Shown here: positions 8,490-16,610 of the stretch, piece after piece | Numbering within the stretch: the stretch's first letter is position 1 | Layout of the letters: every line of letters starts with the position of its first letter | Made by a program: the position numbers and the translations under genes | The notes under the pieces: generated by a model | What the model saw: only the letters and a program-made list of their open reading frames with translations | Database searches by the model: none | What the model was told of the DNA's origin: nothing | Source: Sorangium cellulosum | GTDB taxonomy: Bacteria > Myxococcota_A > Polyangia > Polyangiales > Polyangiaceae | Direction: 5' to 3' | Assembly (NCBI RefSeq): GCF_004135735.1 | Contig: NZ_CP012670.1 | Coordinates: forward strand, 3,307,501-3,371,500 | Length of the DNA: 64,000 bases

Positions 8490-8567
8490 CGGGGCGCGAG
8501 CCCCTGACCCGCGTTGCCGGCGGGCGCGGCGAGCGCCGTGCGCCGCCCTCATTGCAGGAGGTCCAAG

Positions 8568-9710
8568 GTGGTCGATTTCTCTCTGAGCGAAGAGCACAAG
8601 GCTCTCATCGATACGGCGCGCCGCTTCACGAAGGAGCGCATCATCCCGATCGCGGCCGAGTGCGATCAGAAATCGTACTTCCCGATGGATCTCTTCAAGG
8701 AGGCCTGGGAGCTCGGCCTCGTCAACCCGACCTGCCCGGCCGAGTACGGCGGCCCGGGGATGGGCGAGCTCGAGAACGCCATCCTCGCCGAGGAGCTCGC
8801 GTACGGCTGCACCGGCATCCAGACGAGCTTCCTCGCGAACGGGCTCGCGCTCACGCCCGTCAAGCTCGCCGGCAACGAGGAGCAGAAGAAGAAGTACCTC
8901 GGCATGCTCACGGCCGAGCCGATCATGGCGAGCTACTGCACGAGCGAGCCGGACGCGGGCAGCGACGTCGCCGGGCTCAAGACCCGCTTCGCGAAGCACG
9001 GGGACGACTACGTGCTGAACGGGCAGAAGTGCTGGATCACGAACGCGAGCTACGCGCGCTTCTACGTGATCTTCGCGACCTCGAACCCGGATCTCCGGCA
9101 CAAGGGGATCGCGGCGTTCATCGTCGACCGCGACGCCCCCGGCGTCCGCGTCGGCAAGAAGGAGGACAAGCTCGGCCAGCGGGCGAGCGATACGGCCCAG
9201 GTGTTCCTCGAGGACGTGAAGGTGTCGAAGCAGAACCTGCTCGCGCCGGAGGGGCACGGCTTCAAGCTCGCGATGGAGACCTTCAACCAGACCCGCCCCG
9301 ACATCGGCGCGGCGGCGACGGGCCTGATGCGCCGCTGCCTCGACGAGTGCGTCGCTTACGCCAAGGAGCGCAAGGCGTTCGGCCAGCCGATCGGCAACCA
9401 CCAGCTCGTCCAGTGGATGCTGGCGGAGATGGCGATCCGCGCCGAGGGGACGCGCCTCCTCTACCAGAAGGCCGCGTGGAACCTCGATCACGGCGTGCGC
9501 GACCCGATCGTCTCGAGCTTCGCGAAGGCCTACGGCGCCGACAGCGCGATGCAGACCGCGGTCGATGCCGTCCAGGTGTTCGGCGGCAACGGTTACGTGA
9601 AGGAGTACCCCGTCGAGAAGCTGATGCGCGACGCCAAGGTCCTCCAGATCTACGAGGGGACGAGCCAGATCCAGCGCATCGTCATCGCCCGCCAGCTGCT
9701 ATCCGACTAG
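8568..9710 (+). CDS. Acyl-CoA dehydrogenase
   Basis: This is a 380-residue FAD-dependent acyl-CoA dehydrogenase of the short/medium-chain type, normal in length. It would oxidise an acyl-CoA to the trans-2-enoyl-CoA and pass electrons to ETF. Family signatures are SYCTSEPDAGSDVAGL and the C-terminal YVKEYPVEKLMRDAKVLQIYEGTSQIQR; the Glu of YEGT (residue 363) is the expected catalytic base. The GTG start at 8568 is set by GCAGGAGG seven bases upstream and by the family N-terminus DFSLSEEHKAL. It stands alone and is followed by a large inverted-repeat structure. The exact substrate cannot be read from sequence. Confidence 0.92.
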   Translation: MVDFSLSEEHKALIDTARRFTKERIIPIAAECDQKSYFPMDLFKEAWELGLVNPTCPAEYGGPGMGELENAILAEELAYGCTGIQTSFLANGLALTPVKLAGNEEQKKKYLGMLTAEPIMASYCTSEPDAGSDVAGLKTRFAKHGDDYVLNGQKCWITNASYARFYVIFATSNPDLRHKGIAAFIVDRDAPGVRVGKKEDKLGQRASDTAQVFLEDVKVSKQNLLAPEGHGFKLAMETFNQTRPDIGAAATGLMRRCLDECVAYAKERKAFGQPIGNHQLVQWMLAEMAIRAEGTRLLYQKAAWNLDHGVRDPIVSSFAKAYGADSAMQTAVDAVQVFGGNGYVKEYPVEKLMRDAKVLQIYEGTSQIQRIVIARQLLSD

Positions 9711-9716
9711 AGCGGC

Positions 9717-9827
9717 GGTCGCCCGCTGCGGATACGGGCCCACCTCGACGTTTTCGGTGCTCGGCGTACGTGAGTACGCCTGCGCGCCGAAAACGTCGAT
9801 CTGGGCCCGTCTCCTGTGCGGGCGACC
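9717..9827. terminator. Three-stem nested inverted repeat, likely bidirectional terminator or intergenic repeat
   Basis: Three stems share one axis. The outer 10-bp stem pairs 9717-9726 with 9818-9827, perfectly. The middle stem pairs 9734-9757 with 9787-9810 (22 of 24 matches, containing CGACGTTTTCGG and its complement). The inner stem pairs 9763-9769 with 9774-9780 around a GTGA loop. The element fills the gap between convergent genes (ends 9710 and 9860) and carries T4 and A4 tracts, so it could end transcription in both directions. Its size and nested design also suit a dispersed repeat family. Confidence 0.7.
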
Positions 9828-9859
9828 CCCGCGCTGTGGCGCCTGGATTCAGCCTGGAT

Positions 9860-10828
9860 TCAGGTCTGGGGGTGCCAGATCAGCGTCAGCTCGGGGCCCA
9901 GCGTGAGGGCCAGGCCCTCGGCGGGCACCATCACCCGGCGGACCTTCTGGCCGGCGTACCTCGTCCCGTTCGTCGAGCAGAGATCGAGCGCCATGATCTC
10001 GGTGCCGTCGCGCAGCAGCAAGAGGTGCGTCCGCGAGATGTGCGTGCTCAGGACGGCCCGCAGCCCGCGATCCAGGCAGTTGTCGGCGCGGCCCAGGAGC
10101 ACGCCGTCGTCGAGCGCCTTCTCGGGCAGCTCCACCGCGGCGCTGCGCTCGCTCGACTGGAGCGTGAGCCGCACGTACCCCGTCTTCGCCCGCGGCGCCC
10201 CCATCTCCTCGATGTGCGAGACGGGCCGCACCGACGTGATGTGCGAGATCTCCCCGCGGGTGAAGCGGTGGCTGGTCGTGATGCCCTCGGTGAGCGCCGG
10301 CGGCGGCGCGGCGCCCTCGAGCGCGGGCCGCTCCGAGACGCTCTCGAGGCTGCGCGGCGGCTCGCTCATCCCGCACGAGCTCACCTGCAACACCCTCGAC
10401 GAGGAGCGCGAGCCGACCGGGAGCCCGCCGACCACGTGCTTGCCGATGCGCACGAGCAAAGGGCCGCTGACCACGATCGACCGCCGCGGCACGTCGTCGT
10501 CCACGAAGAACGGGATCGAGGTCTGCAGATCCATGAGGCGCAGGCCGAAGCCGCCGTCGCCGAGGTTGCAGCAGGTGGCGACGAGGTGGCGGACGCACAC
10601 GTCGTCGCCCGGCGCGAACTTCACGTCGCAGCGCGGGTGCGAGCCGAAGACCGCGTACGCGCCGCTGTTCGCGGGCAGGTCCAGCCACGCGACGTCACCG
10701 CCCGACACGCGGAACAGGCGATACCCCTCGGTCATCGGCGACTCCGGCGGGTTCAACGCCATCACCGCCTCGGCGGTCGACAGGGCGCGCCGCATCGTCG
10801 CGACGTCGATCCTCGGTTGCGCCATCAT
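9860..10828 (-). CDS. Protein with two FHA domains
   Basis: The 322-residue protein carries a clear C-terminal FHA domain from about residue 240 (LLGRADNC, then SRTHLLLL, then DLCSTNGT), the fold that binds phosphothreonine peptides. A second, more divergent FHA-like domain lies near residues 55-130 (FGSHPRCDV and VRHLVA hold the usual G-S and R-H positions). A Ser/Pro-rich linker joins them. It probably reads out Ser/Thr kinase signalling, and the divergent PP2C phosphatase gene at 11652 fits that. The exact kinase partner is unknown. There is no transmembrane segment, so it should be cytoplasmic. Confidence 0.8.
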   Translation of the reverse strand: MMAQPRIDVATMRRALSTAEAVMALNPPESPMTEGYRLFRVSGGDVAWLDLPANSGAYAVFGSHPRCDVKFAPGDDVCVRHLVATCCNLGDGGFGLRLMDLQTSIPFFVDDDVPRRSIVVSGPLLVRIGKHVVGGLPVGSRSSSRVLQVSSCGMSEPPRSLESVSERPALEGAAPPPALTEGITTSHRFTRGEISHITSVRPVSHIEEMGAPRAKTGYVRLTLQSSERSAAVELPEKALDDGVLLGRADNCLDRGLRAVLSTHISRTHLLLLRDGTEIMALDLCSTNGTRYAGQKVRRVMVPAEGLALTLGPELTLIWHPQT

Positions 10829-11090
10829 CGCGGGCTCCCGGCCCTGCGCGACGCCGCGCCCGGGGTCGCTCGCGGCGTCGGCCCGCCGGGCTCCGGCGTG
10901 GATGGCGAAATCGCTGCGCGTGCCTGCGGTGAATCCGCGGCGTGAGCGCGCGTGGTGAAGGGTAGACAGCAGCGAGGCATCATGCGGTCGAGCCGGATCC
11001 TACCGGAATTTTTCGTCTGGGGCTCTTTCGCAGCGCGCCCCGAATCTGCTGCGGCCGACGGGCTCGGGTCGCGTCGACGGGCTGTCCGGC
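10829..11090. other. Intergenic region, nothing recognised
   Basis: The part of the 823-base gap between the FHA and PP2C genes nearest the FHA start holds no convincing gene. It has a locally less GC-rich patch (about 10995-11035) that could contain the FHA promoter, but I see no box pair I would defend. Confidence 0.4.
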
Positions 11091-11240
11091 TCAGCTCACG
11101 CCGACGCTGACCTCCGCGACCAGCTCGCCGCCCCAGCGCCAGAAGGCCACCGAGCGGCTGAACAGGAGGATGACCTCAAGCCCGAGCCCTCCGCCGAATT
11201 CGAGCCGAAATCGCCCGGCGTCCACTTGGATGAGTTGCAT
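11091..11240 (-). CDS. Possible 49-residue protein
   Basis: A short minus-strand reading frame starts at an ATG (11238-11240) and ends at 11091. Its product alternates hydrophobic and polar residues (MQLIQVDAGRFRLEFG, then VILLFSRSVAFWRWGGEL) in a way that looks like protein rather than chance, and it lacks the Arg/Pro/Ala bias of shadow frames here. The same frame stays open far upstream through the repeat, so the start is uncertain. No family is recognised and no good ribosome site is visible. Confidence 0.3.
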   Translation of the reverse strand: MQLIQVDAGRFRLEFGGGLGLEVILLFSRSVAFWRWGGELVAEVSVGVS

Positions 11241-11495
11241 GCCCCCCGGGAGACGCGAGACTCGGGCCAACCGCGGATCCGTGCGCGTCGAACGCCGGTG
11301 TGTCCGCCGGGGGCACGCGCCCCGCGCCGTGCCTGGCGAGCAGGGCGCGCCGGCACACCCCGGCAACGGTTGCGCGGTGCGTGCCGCCGCTCCCGAGCGG
11401 CACGGCCGCCGCGCATCCACGCCTGTGGCGCGGCGAAACCACGGACGAGCGGGGCGCGCGGGGCGCGCGGGGCGTGCGGGACAAGCGGGGCGCGC

Positions 11496-11585
11496 GGGAC
11501 AAGCAGGGCAAGCGGAGCGAGCCGGGCGCGCGGGGCGAGCGGGACAAGCAGGGCAAGCGGAGCGAGCCGGGCGCGCGGGGCGAGC
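11496..11585. repeat. Two perfect 45-bp tandem copies in a GC-rich repeat tract
   Basis: Copies 11496-11540 and 11541-11585 are identical. They are preceded (from about 11452) by degenerate shorter units built on GGGGCGCGC and followed by a partial unit. The tract ends about 65 bases before the PP2C start. All frames through it are open and give low-complexity peptides, so I do not call a gene here. The stretch 11241-11495 upstream of it holds nothing else I recognise. Confidence 0.85.
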
Positions 11586-11651
11586 GGGAGCGAGCAGTTG
11601 CCGCAGGAACGTCCTTTTGACGTCGCCCCCACGCTGTCTATCCTGGTCGCG

Positions 11652-12860
11652 GTGTCCCGGATCCTCCCGCGCTTCGATTATCGCATCGAGTTCGCCGCAT
11701 CGACGGACGTGGGCCTCGTTCGCCAGAGCAACGAGGACCGGCTCCTCTGCTGCCCCGAGCTCGCCCTCTTCGCGATCGCCGACGGCATCGGCGGCCACGC
11801 CGCCGGCGAGATCGCCGCCCAGATCGCGGTCGACACGGTGCGCGAGGAGGTGCTCAGCCCGCCCGCGGCCGCCATCCTCGACGCGTACGTGGCCGACCCG
11901 AAGCTCGAGGCGCGCCGCGAGGTGCTCGCGCTGCTCCGCCGCGTGGCCGAGGCCGCGCACGCGGCCATCCTGGCGGCGGGCCGGGAGGAGCCGAGCCATC
12001 AGGGGATGGGCACCACCCTCGACTTCGTGGTGCTCGCGCACAGCCGGGCCTTCTTCGCCCACGCCGGAGACAGCCGCGCCTACCTCGTCCGGCCGACGAC
12101 CACCGTGCAGCTCACGCAGGACCACGCCCTCTACGACACGCTCCGCGCGGCCGGCTCCCCGACCCCGGCCAGGAGGCCGCGCAAGAACCCGCTCGTGAAC
12201 GCGATCGGCCTCGCGGGCACGGTCGCCGTCGACACGCTGTTCGTCGATCTCTCGCGCGGCGATCGCATCCTCCTCTGCACCGACGGCGTGCACGGCGCGA
12301 TCGAGAGCGAGGCGTCGCTCTCCCGCTTCTGCGCGAAGGGCAGCCCCGAGGACGTCGCGGCCGGCCTGCTCAAGCACGCGCGTGAGCGGGGAGGGCTCGA
12401 CAACGCGAGCGCGATCGTGATCGACATCCTGGAGCGCTTCGTCAAGCGCGCGGACGACGCCGGCCCGTCCTCCCGCGACCTCTCGGCCCTCTCCGCGTGC
12501 CCGCTCCTCGCCGGCATGAGCCCGGCCGCGGTGCTCGGCGCGCTCGCGGCGGGCGTCGAGGTGGAGGTCAACCCGGGCGATCGCATCCCGCGCGACGTCG
12601 CGAGCGATCTCGTCGCCTACCTGGTGCTGGACGGCGTCGTGGATCTGCCCGACGGCGTCAGGATCGGCTCCTCCGGCCTGCTCTTCCCCGAGTCGCTCGT
12701 GGGCGCGCGGCGCAAGGGCGACCTGCCCGTGGCGGCGGCGCGCACGCGGCTCATCCGGATCCGCAAGGACGACTTCGCCGAGGTGTGCGAGCACGACGCC
12801 GAGCTCGCGGCCGCCCTGTACCAGCGGCTCGCGCGCCACCTCGCCCTCGAGGCCGGCTGA
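11652..12860 (+). CDS. PP2C-type protein phosphatase with C-terminal cNMP-binding-like domain
   Basis: The 402-residue protein begins at GTG 11652. Residues about 12-260 form a PP2C (PPM) Ser/Thr phosphatase domain with the metal-binding motifs RQSNEDR, ADGIGGHAAGE, HAGDSRAYL, LCTDGV and LDNAS. Residues about 285-402 look like a cyclic-nucleotide-binding fold (LLAGMSPAAVLGAL, then VEVNPGDRIPRD, then RTRLIRIRKDDFAEV), but the phosphate-binding cassette is not recognisable, so it may be a structural or protein-binding version. It likely reverses Ser/Thr kinase phosphorylation. It is divergent from the FHA gene and 16 bases upstream of truC. Confidence 0.85.
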   Translation: MSRILPRFDYRIEFAASTDVGLVRQSNEDRLLCCPELALFAIADGIGGHAAGEIAAQIAVDTVREEVLSPPAAAILDAYVADPKLEARREVLALLRRVAEAAHAAILAAGREEPSHQGMGTTLDFVVLAHSRAFFAHAGDSRAYLVRPTTTVQLTQDHALYDTLRAAGSPTPARRPRKNPLVNAIGLAGTVAVDTLFVDLSRGDRILLCTDGVHGAIESEASLSRFCAKGSPEDVAAGLLKHARERGGLDNASAIVIDILERFVKRADDAGPSSRDLSALSACPLLAGMSPAAVLGALAAGVEVEVNPGDRIPRDVASDLVAYLVLDGVVDLPDGVRIGSSGLLFPESLVGARRKGDLPVAAARTRLIRIRKDDFAEVCEHDAELAAALYQRLARHLALEAG

Positions 12861-12876
12861 GCGCCGCCCCCCTTCG

Positions 12877-13551
12877 ATGCAGCTCCCCGTGCTCCACCTG
12901 GACGACCGCGTCGCGGCCTTCTCGAAGCCGTCGGGGCTGCTCGTGCACCGCGGCTGGGGCCGCGCGCCGGTCGTGTTCGTCGATCTCGCCGAGCGCGCGC
13001 TGGGCAGGAAGGTCTTCCCGGTCCACCGCCTCGACCGGGCGACGAGCGGCGTGCTGCTCGTCGCGCTCGACGCCGCCGCCGCCGCCCAGCTCGGCGCGCA
13101 GTTCGAGCAGGGCCTCGCGCGGAAGCGCTACCTCGCGCTCGTCCGCGGCGTGCCCCCCGAGCGCGGGTGCATCGACCACCCGATCCCGCGGCGCGAGGGG
13201 GGCCCGCGCGTCCCGGCCGTCACGGAGTTCGAGCTCCTCCACGCGCTCGAGCGGTACGCGGTGGTCGAGGCGCGCCCTCGCACCGGCCGCTTGCATCAGG
13301 TGCGGAGGCACCTCAAGCACATCAGCCACCCGATCATCGGCGACGTGAACTACGGCAAGGGGGAGCACAACCGCCTCTTCCGTGAGCGCTACGCGCTGCA
13401 CCGCCTCGCGCTCCACGCGGCCGAGCTCGCCGTCGCCCACCCGGAGACGGGCGCCCCGCTGCGCGTCGCCGCGCCGCTGCCCGACGATCTGCGCGATCCG
13501 TTCGACCGGCTAGGCGTGCCGGCGTGGATCGGCGCGGCGCCCGCGGCGTGA
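12877..13551 (+). CDS. truC: tRNA pseudouridine synthase, TruC type
   Basis: This 224-residue protein is an RluA-family pseudouridine synthase. The catalytic Asp is in HRLDRATSGVLL. The C-terminal motif YGKGEHNRLFRERY, which is typical of TruC (tRNA U65) rather than RluA/C/D, and the compact length without an S4 domain support the TruC call. RTGRLHQVRRHL is the RNA/uridine-binding stretch. It starts 16 bases after the phosphatase gene and may share its transcript, though the two have no evident functional link. Confidence 0.82.
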   Translation: MQLPVLHLDDRVAAFSKPSGLLVHRGWGRAPVVFVDLAERALGRKVFPVHRLDRATSGVLLVALDAAAAAQLGAQFEQGLARKRYLALVRGVPPERGCIDHPIPRREGGPRVPAVTEFELLHALERYAVVEARPRTGRLHQVRRHLKHISHPIIGDVNYGKGEHNRLFRERYALHRLALHAAELAVAHPETGAPLRVAAPLPDDLRDPFDRLGVPAWIGAAPAA

Positions 13552-13586
13552 GCGGGCGCCGCGTCGCCCGAGATCCTCCCCCGGGC

Positions 13587-14702
13587 TCAGGGGGCGCCGC
13601 GCTGGCCGTCCGCCGGCCCGCGAGGGCTCGGCGCGACGCCGTGGCCGGCGCGGATCCCGTCGAGCGAGAGCGCCGGGCCCGCCTGGGCGAAGCCGCCGTC
13701 GAAGGGGTTCTCGGCGAGGAACAGCGGCGTGTCGAGATCGACGAACGAGAACCCGCCGAGCCCCGCGGCGAGGCACGCGGACGTCGTCATCGCGAGCACG
13801 GACTCGACCATCCCGCCGATCATCAGCCCGAGCCCCGCCGCGCGGGCGACCGCCGCGATGTCGAGCGCCTCGGCGATGCCGCCCTTCATCAGCTTGATGT
13901 TGACGGTCGTCGCCGCGCGCTCCGCCGCGATGCGGAGGACGTCGCCGGCGCAGGTGACGCTCTCGTCGGCGGCCACGTCGACGCCGGCGCGGCGCGTGAC
14001 CTCCTTCATGCCCTCCCAGTCGTCGCGCGGCACGGGCTGCTCCAGGAGCGCGACGGTCGCGCCGAGCCGGCGCGCGTGCGCGACGAGCGCGATGGCCTCG
14101 CCCGCCGTGAGCCCGCCGTTGCCGTCGAGGATCAGCGAGGCGCCCGGCGCCGCCGCGCAGATCGCCTCGAGCCGCGCGGCGTCCCACGCGGCGAGGCGGC
14201 CGCCGACCTTCACCTTGAGCGCGCGGAAGCCCATGGCCGAGGCGCGCCGCGCGGCCTCCTCCGCGCGCTCCGGCGGGCCCGTGGTGATGGTGATGTCGGT
14301 CGTGAGCTCCGTCCCGGCGCCGCCGAAGAAGGCCCAGAGCGGCATGCCCGCGCGCCGCGTGAGCGCGTCGAGGATCGCCGTCTCGATCGCGCAGCGCGCC
14401 GCGCCCGCGCCGCCGCCCGCGGCCGCGCGGAGGGCGCCGGCGATGGCGCGCCACGCCCGCGCGTCCGCGCCCTCGGCGGCGCCGCGCAGCGAGAGGACGG
14501 CGGCGCGCGACGCGGCCTGCGTCTCGCCGTTGAACGCCGGGAGCGGCGCCGCCTCGCCGAAGCCGAGCGTCCCGTCGGCGAGCTCGACGGTGACGAGGAG
14601 GTTCTCCGCGCGCTCCTGGGCGCCGCCGGCGATGCCGAACGGCTCGTGCAGCGGGATGTCGAGCGCCTCGACCGAGACGCGCCGGATCAGGGTAGGGGAC
14701 AT
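13587..14702 (-). CDS. Dipeptide epimerase, enolase superfamily
   Basis: The 371-residue protein belongs to the muconate-cycloisomerase group of the enolase superfamily and most resembles L-Ala-D/L-Glu (dipeptide) epimerases. Acid/base lysines are in ALKVKVGG and NIKLMKGG; metal ligands are in LILDGNGG, LLEQPVP and ADESV. The second Lys lies in the NIKLxKGG context usual for dipeptide epimerases. These enzymes commonly recycle murein peptides, which fits a place behind skp, fabZ and a TlpA-like gene on the minus strand. It starts 28 bases after the TlpA-like stop. The actual dipeptide substrate cannot be told from sequence. Confidence 0.82.
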   Translation of the reverse strand: MSPTLIRRVSVEALDIPLHEPFGIAGGAQERAENLLVTVELADGTLGFGEAAPLPAFNGETQAASRAAVLSLRGAAEGADARAWRAIAGALRAAAGGGAGAARCAIETAILDALTRRAGMPLWAFFGGAGTELTTDITITTGPPERAEEAARRASAMGFRALKVKVGGRLAAWDAARLEAICAAAPGASLILDGNGGLTAGEAIALVAHARRLGATVALLEQPVPRDDWEGMKEVTRRAGVDVAADESVTCAGDVLRIAAERAATTVNIKLMKGGIAEALDIAAVARAAGLGLMIGGMVESVLAMTTSACLAAGLGGFSFVDLDTPLFLAENPFDGGFAQAGPALSLDGIRAGHGVAPSPRGPADGQRGAP

Positions 14703-14730
14703 GAGGGCCACCGGAGCCTTCGCAGGGGGA

Positions 14731-15366
14731 TCAAGGGGAGGTCCGGGCGCCGTCGCGCGGCCCGGACGGCGGCGCCGCGCGACGGCGCCCCGCCGCGGCG
14801 AGCAGCGCCTCGATCTCGCGGGCGAGCTCCTCTTCCTCGCCGCGCTCGTAGCCCGCGTGGACATGGCGCACGATCCCGCCCTGATCGATGACGTAGGCGG
14901 TCGGCATCCTCGGCGGGCGGTACCGCTTCGCCGTGCTCTCGTCCCTGTCCCAGAGGATCTTGAACCTGACCCCGGCCTCGTCCGCGAACGCCGCGATGTC
15001 CTCCTTCGAGGCGTCCTCCGGGGCGTCGAGCGACACCGCGATCACGGCGACCTCGCCGCCGAAGCGATCCGCGATCTCCTGGTATTGGGGGAACGACCTC
15101 CTGCATGGCCCGCAGTACGTCGCCCAGAAATCGACGATCACCACCTTGCCGCGCGCCTCCTCGAGCGTGGAGGGCCCCTCGCCGGAGACGACCTCGGCCG
15201 AGAGCGCGGGCGCCGCGGCGCCGATCAGGCCGCCGCCCTCGGCGGGCGCCGGCGTCGGGGCGGGGGGCGCGGCGGCGCCGCCGCAGCCCGCGGCGGGCGA
15301 CAGGGCGAGCGAGGCGCAAAGCGCGGCGACGATCCGGGCGAACGGCGGCGATGAGCTCCGGCGCAT
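14731..15366 (-). CDS. TlpA-like thioredoxin-fold lipoprotein
   Basis: This 211-residue protein has a lipoprotein signal (lipobox LSPAAGC), an Ala/Pro linker, and a TlpA/ResA-type redoxin domain with the active site WATYCGPC and the cis-Pro loop (RMPTAYVID). It should be anchored to a membrane on the periplasmic side and handle thiol-disulfide exchange, for example in cytochrome c assembly. The ATG at 15366 is chosen over an upstream in-frame one at 15402 because it begins the signal peptide and GGAGAGGAGG lies about ten bases upstream. It follows fabZ by 25 bases. Confidence 0.85.
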   Translation of the reverse strand: MRRSSSPPFARIVAALCASLALSPAAGCGGAAAPPAPTPAPAEGGGLIGAAAPALSAEVVSGEGPSTLEEARGKVVIVDFWATYCGPCRRSFPQYQEIADRFGGEVAVIAVSLDAPEDASKEDIAAFADEAGVRFKILWDRDESTAKRYRPPRMPTAYVIDQGGIVRHVHAGYERGEEEELAREIEALLAAAGRRRAAPPSGPRDGARTSP

Positions 15367-15391
15367 GGCGAGGGGGCCCTCCTCTCCTTCT

Positions 15392-15859
15392 TCAGGGGTC
15401 ACGATCGACGACGGACGCGAGCATCTCTCCCTCGGCGCAGCGCGTCCCGTCGACGCTCGCCTCGCCCCGGAGCTTCCAGACGTTCGAGCGGTGGTGCAGC
15501 ACCTCGACGTAGAGATCGAGCCGGTCGCCGGGCGTCACGGTGTGACGGAACTTCGCCTTGTCGAGCCCGAGGAAGAACATGAGGTTCGCCTTCGCGTCGA
15601 ACGGGTCGGACGCGTAGGCGAGGATGCCGCCGAGCTGCGTGAGCGACTCCAGGATCAGCACCCCGGGCATGATCGGCCGCTTCGGGAAGTGCCCCTGGAA
15701 CCAGGGCTCGTTGTAGGTGACGCACTTGTAGCCGCGGATGCTCTTGTTCGCGGTCACCTCCGTCACCCGGTCGACCATGACCATCGGGTAGCGGTGCGGC
15801 AGGATCGACAGGATCTGGTGGATATCGAGCGTCACGGGCTCGTGGGTTCGATCGGGCAA
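15392..15859 (-). CDS. fabZ: 3-hydroxyacyl-ACP dehydratase FabZ
   Basis: This 155-residue protein is FabZ, which dehydrates (3R)-hydroxyacyl-ACP in fatty acid synthesis. The catalytic His is in the signature WFQGHFPKRPIMPGVL and the catalytic Glu in LILESLTQLGG. ILPHRYPMVMVDRV near the N-terminus is also typical. It lies 29 bases downstream of a Skp-like gene, the neighbourhood skp-(lpxD)-fabZ often seen in Gram-negative bacteria, here without lpxD or lpxA. That arrangement supports a role linked to outer-membrane lipid supply. Confidence 0.93.
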   Translation of the reverse strand: MPDRTHEPVTLDIHQILSILPHRYPMVMVDRVTEVTANKSIRGYKCVTYNEPWFQGHFPKRPIMPGVLILESLTQLGGILAYASDPFDAKANLMFFLGLDKAKFRHTVTPGDRLDLYVEVLHHRSNVWKLRGEASVDGTRCAEGEMLASVVDRDP

Positions 15860-15888
15860 GGCCGGCTCCTTTCGCTGCGTGGAGCGCG

Positions 15889-16485
15889 CTACTTCGCGTC
15901 GTTCTTCTGCTCCGCCTTGTCGCCGCCCCCCTCGTCCTCGCCGCCGCCGGTGTTGTAGAGCTGGATGACCTGCTCCGTGAGGTCGAGATCGGCGCGGGCG
16001 TAGGGGGCCGCCTGCTTGTCGAGGATGATCTCGTAGCCCGACCGCTTCGCGAGGCGGGCGACGATGATCATCATCTTCTTGATGATGGGCCCGGTGAGCT
16101 CGCCCTGCTTCTTCTGCAGCTCCTTGTTGTAGTCGACGAAGACGGTCTGGAGCTCGACCATCTGGCGCTGCCAGTCCTCCATCCGCTTCTGCAGCGCCTC
16201 GCGCGAGAGCACGCGCGACTGCTTCTCGATCTCCTCGCGCGCCCGCTGGAGCTCGGTCTGCTTGGCGTCGAGCTGCTGCTGCCGCCGGTCGAAGAGCTTC
16301 TTCAGCGTGGCCTGCGCGCGGATGCCGTCCTCGGTCTGCATCACCGCGTGCTGCACGTCGACGACGGCGAGCCGGGTCTCGGCGGCGGCGACGCCGGGGA
16401 CGGCGAGGGCGAGCGACGCCACGACGACGCGGGTGAGCCGGGCGAGGAGCGGCGTGGCCCGATGCACGGGGGAGCTTTCGACCAT
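15889..16485 (-). CDS. skp: Skp/OmpH-family periplasmic chaperone
   Basis: The 198-residue protein has a signal peptide (cleavage near VAAAE), a TRLAVVDVQHAVMQTEDG motif typical of the OmpH/Skp core, and a long charged coiled-coil segment (about residues 65-145). Skp chaperones unfolded outer-membrane proteins across the periplasm as a trimer. The Gly/Glu-rich C-terminal 20 residues are an extra, acidic tail. It heads the minus-strand group skp-fabZ-tlpA-like-epimerase, all with gaps under 30 bases. Confidence 0.85.
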   Translation of the reverse strand: MVESSPVHRATPLLARLTRVVVASLALAVPGVAAAETRLAVVDVQHAVMQTEDGIRAQATLKKLFDRRQQQLDAKQTELQRAREEIEKQSRVLSREALQKRMEDWQRQMVELQTVFVDYNKELQKKQGELTGPIIKKMMIIVARLAKRSGYEIILDKQAAPYARADLDLTEQVIQLYNTGGGEDEGGGDKAEQKNDAK

Positions 16486-16610
16486 TCGAGGCGATTACCC
16501 GCCGCGTGACGGACGGTCAAGGTGCGCGGGCAGGAGCGGGGAGGGGAGGGCGCGTCGATCGCGGGCCTGGCCGCCGCCGCGACGCGACGGCGGCGCGAGG
16601 CGGGACTCGG

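Noticed and set aside
11300-11620. Collagen-like plus-strand frame (GARGERDKQGKRSEPGARGE type)
   Set aside because: The pattern comes from the 45-bp DNA repeat; all frames through it are open and there is no start with a ribosome site.
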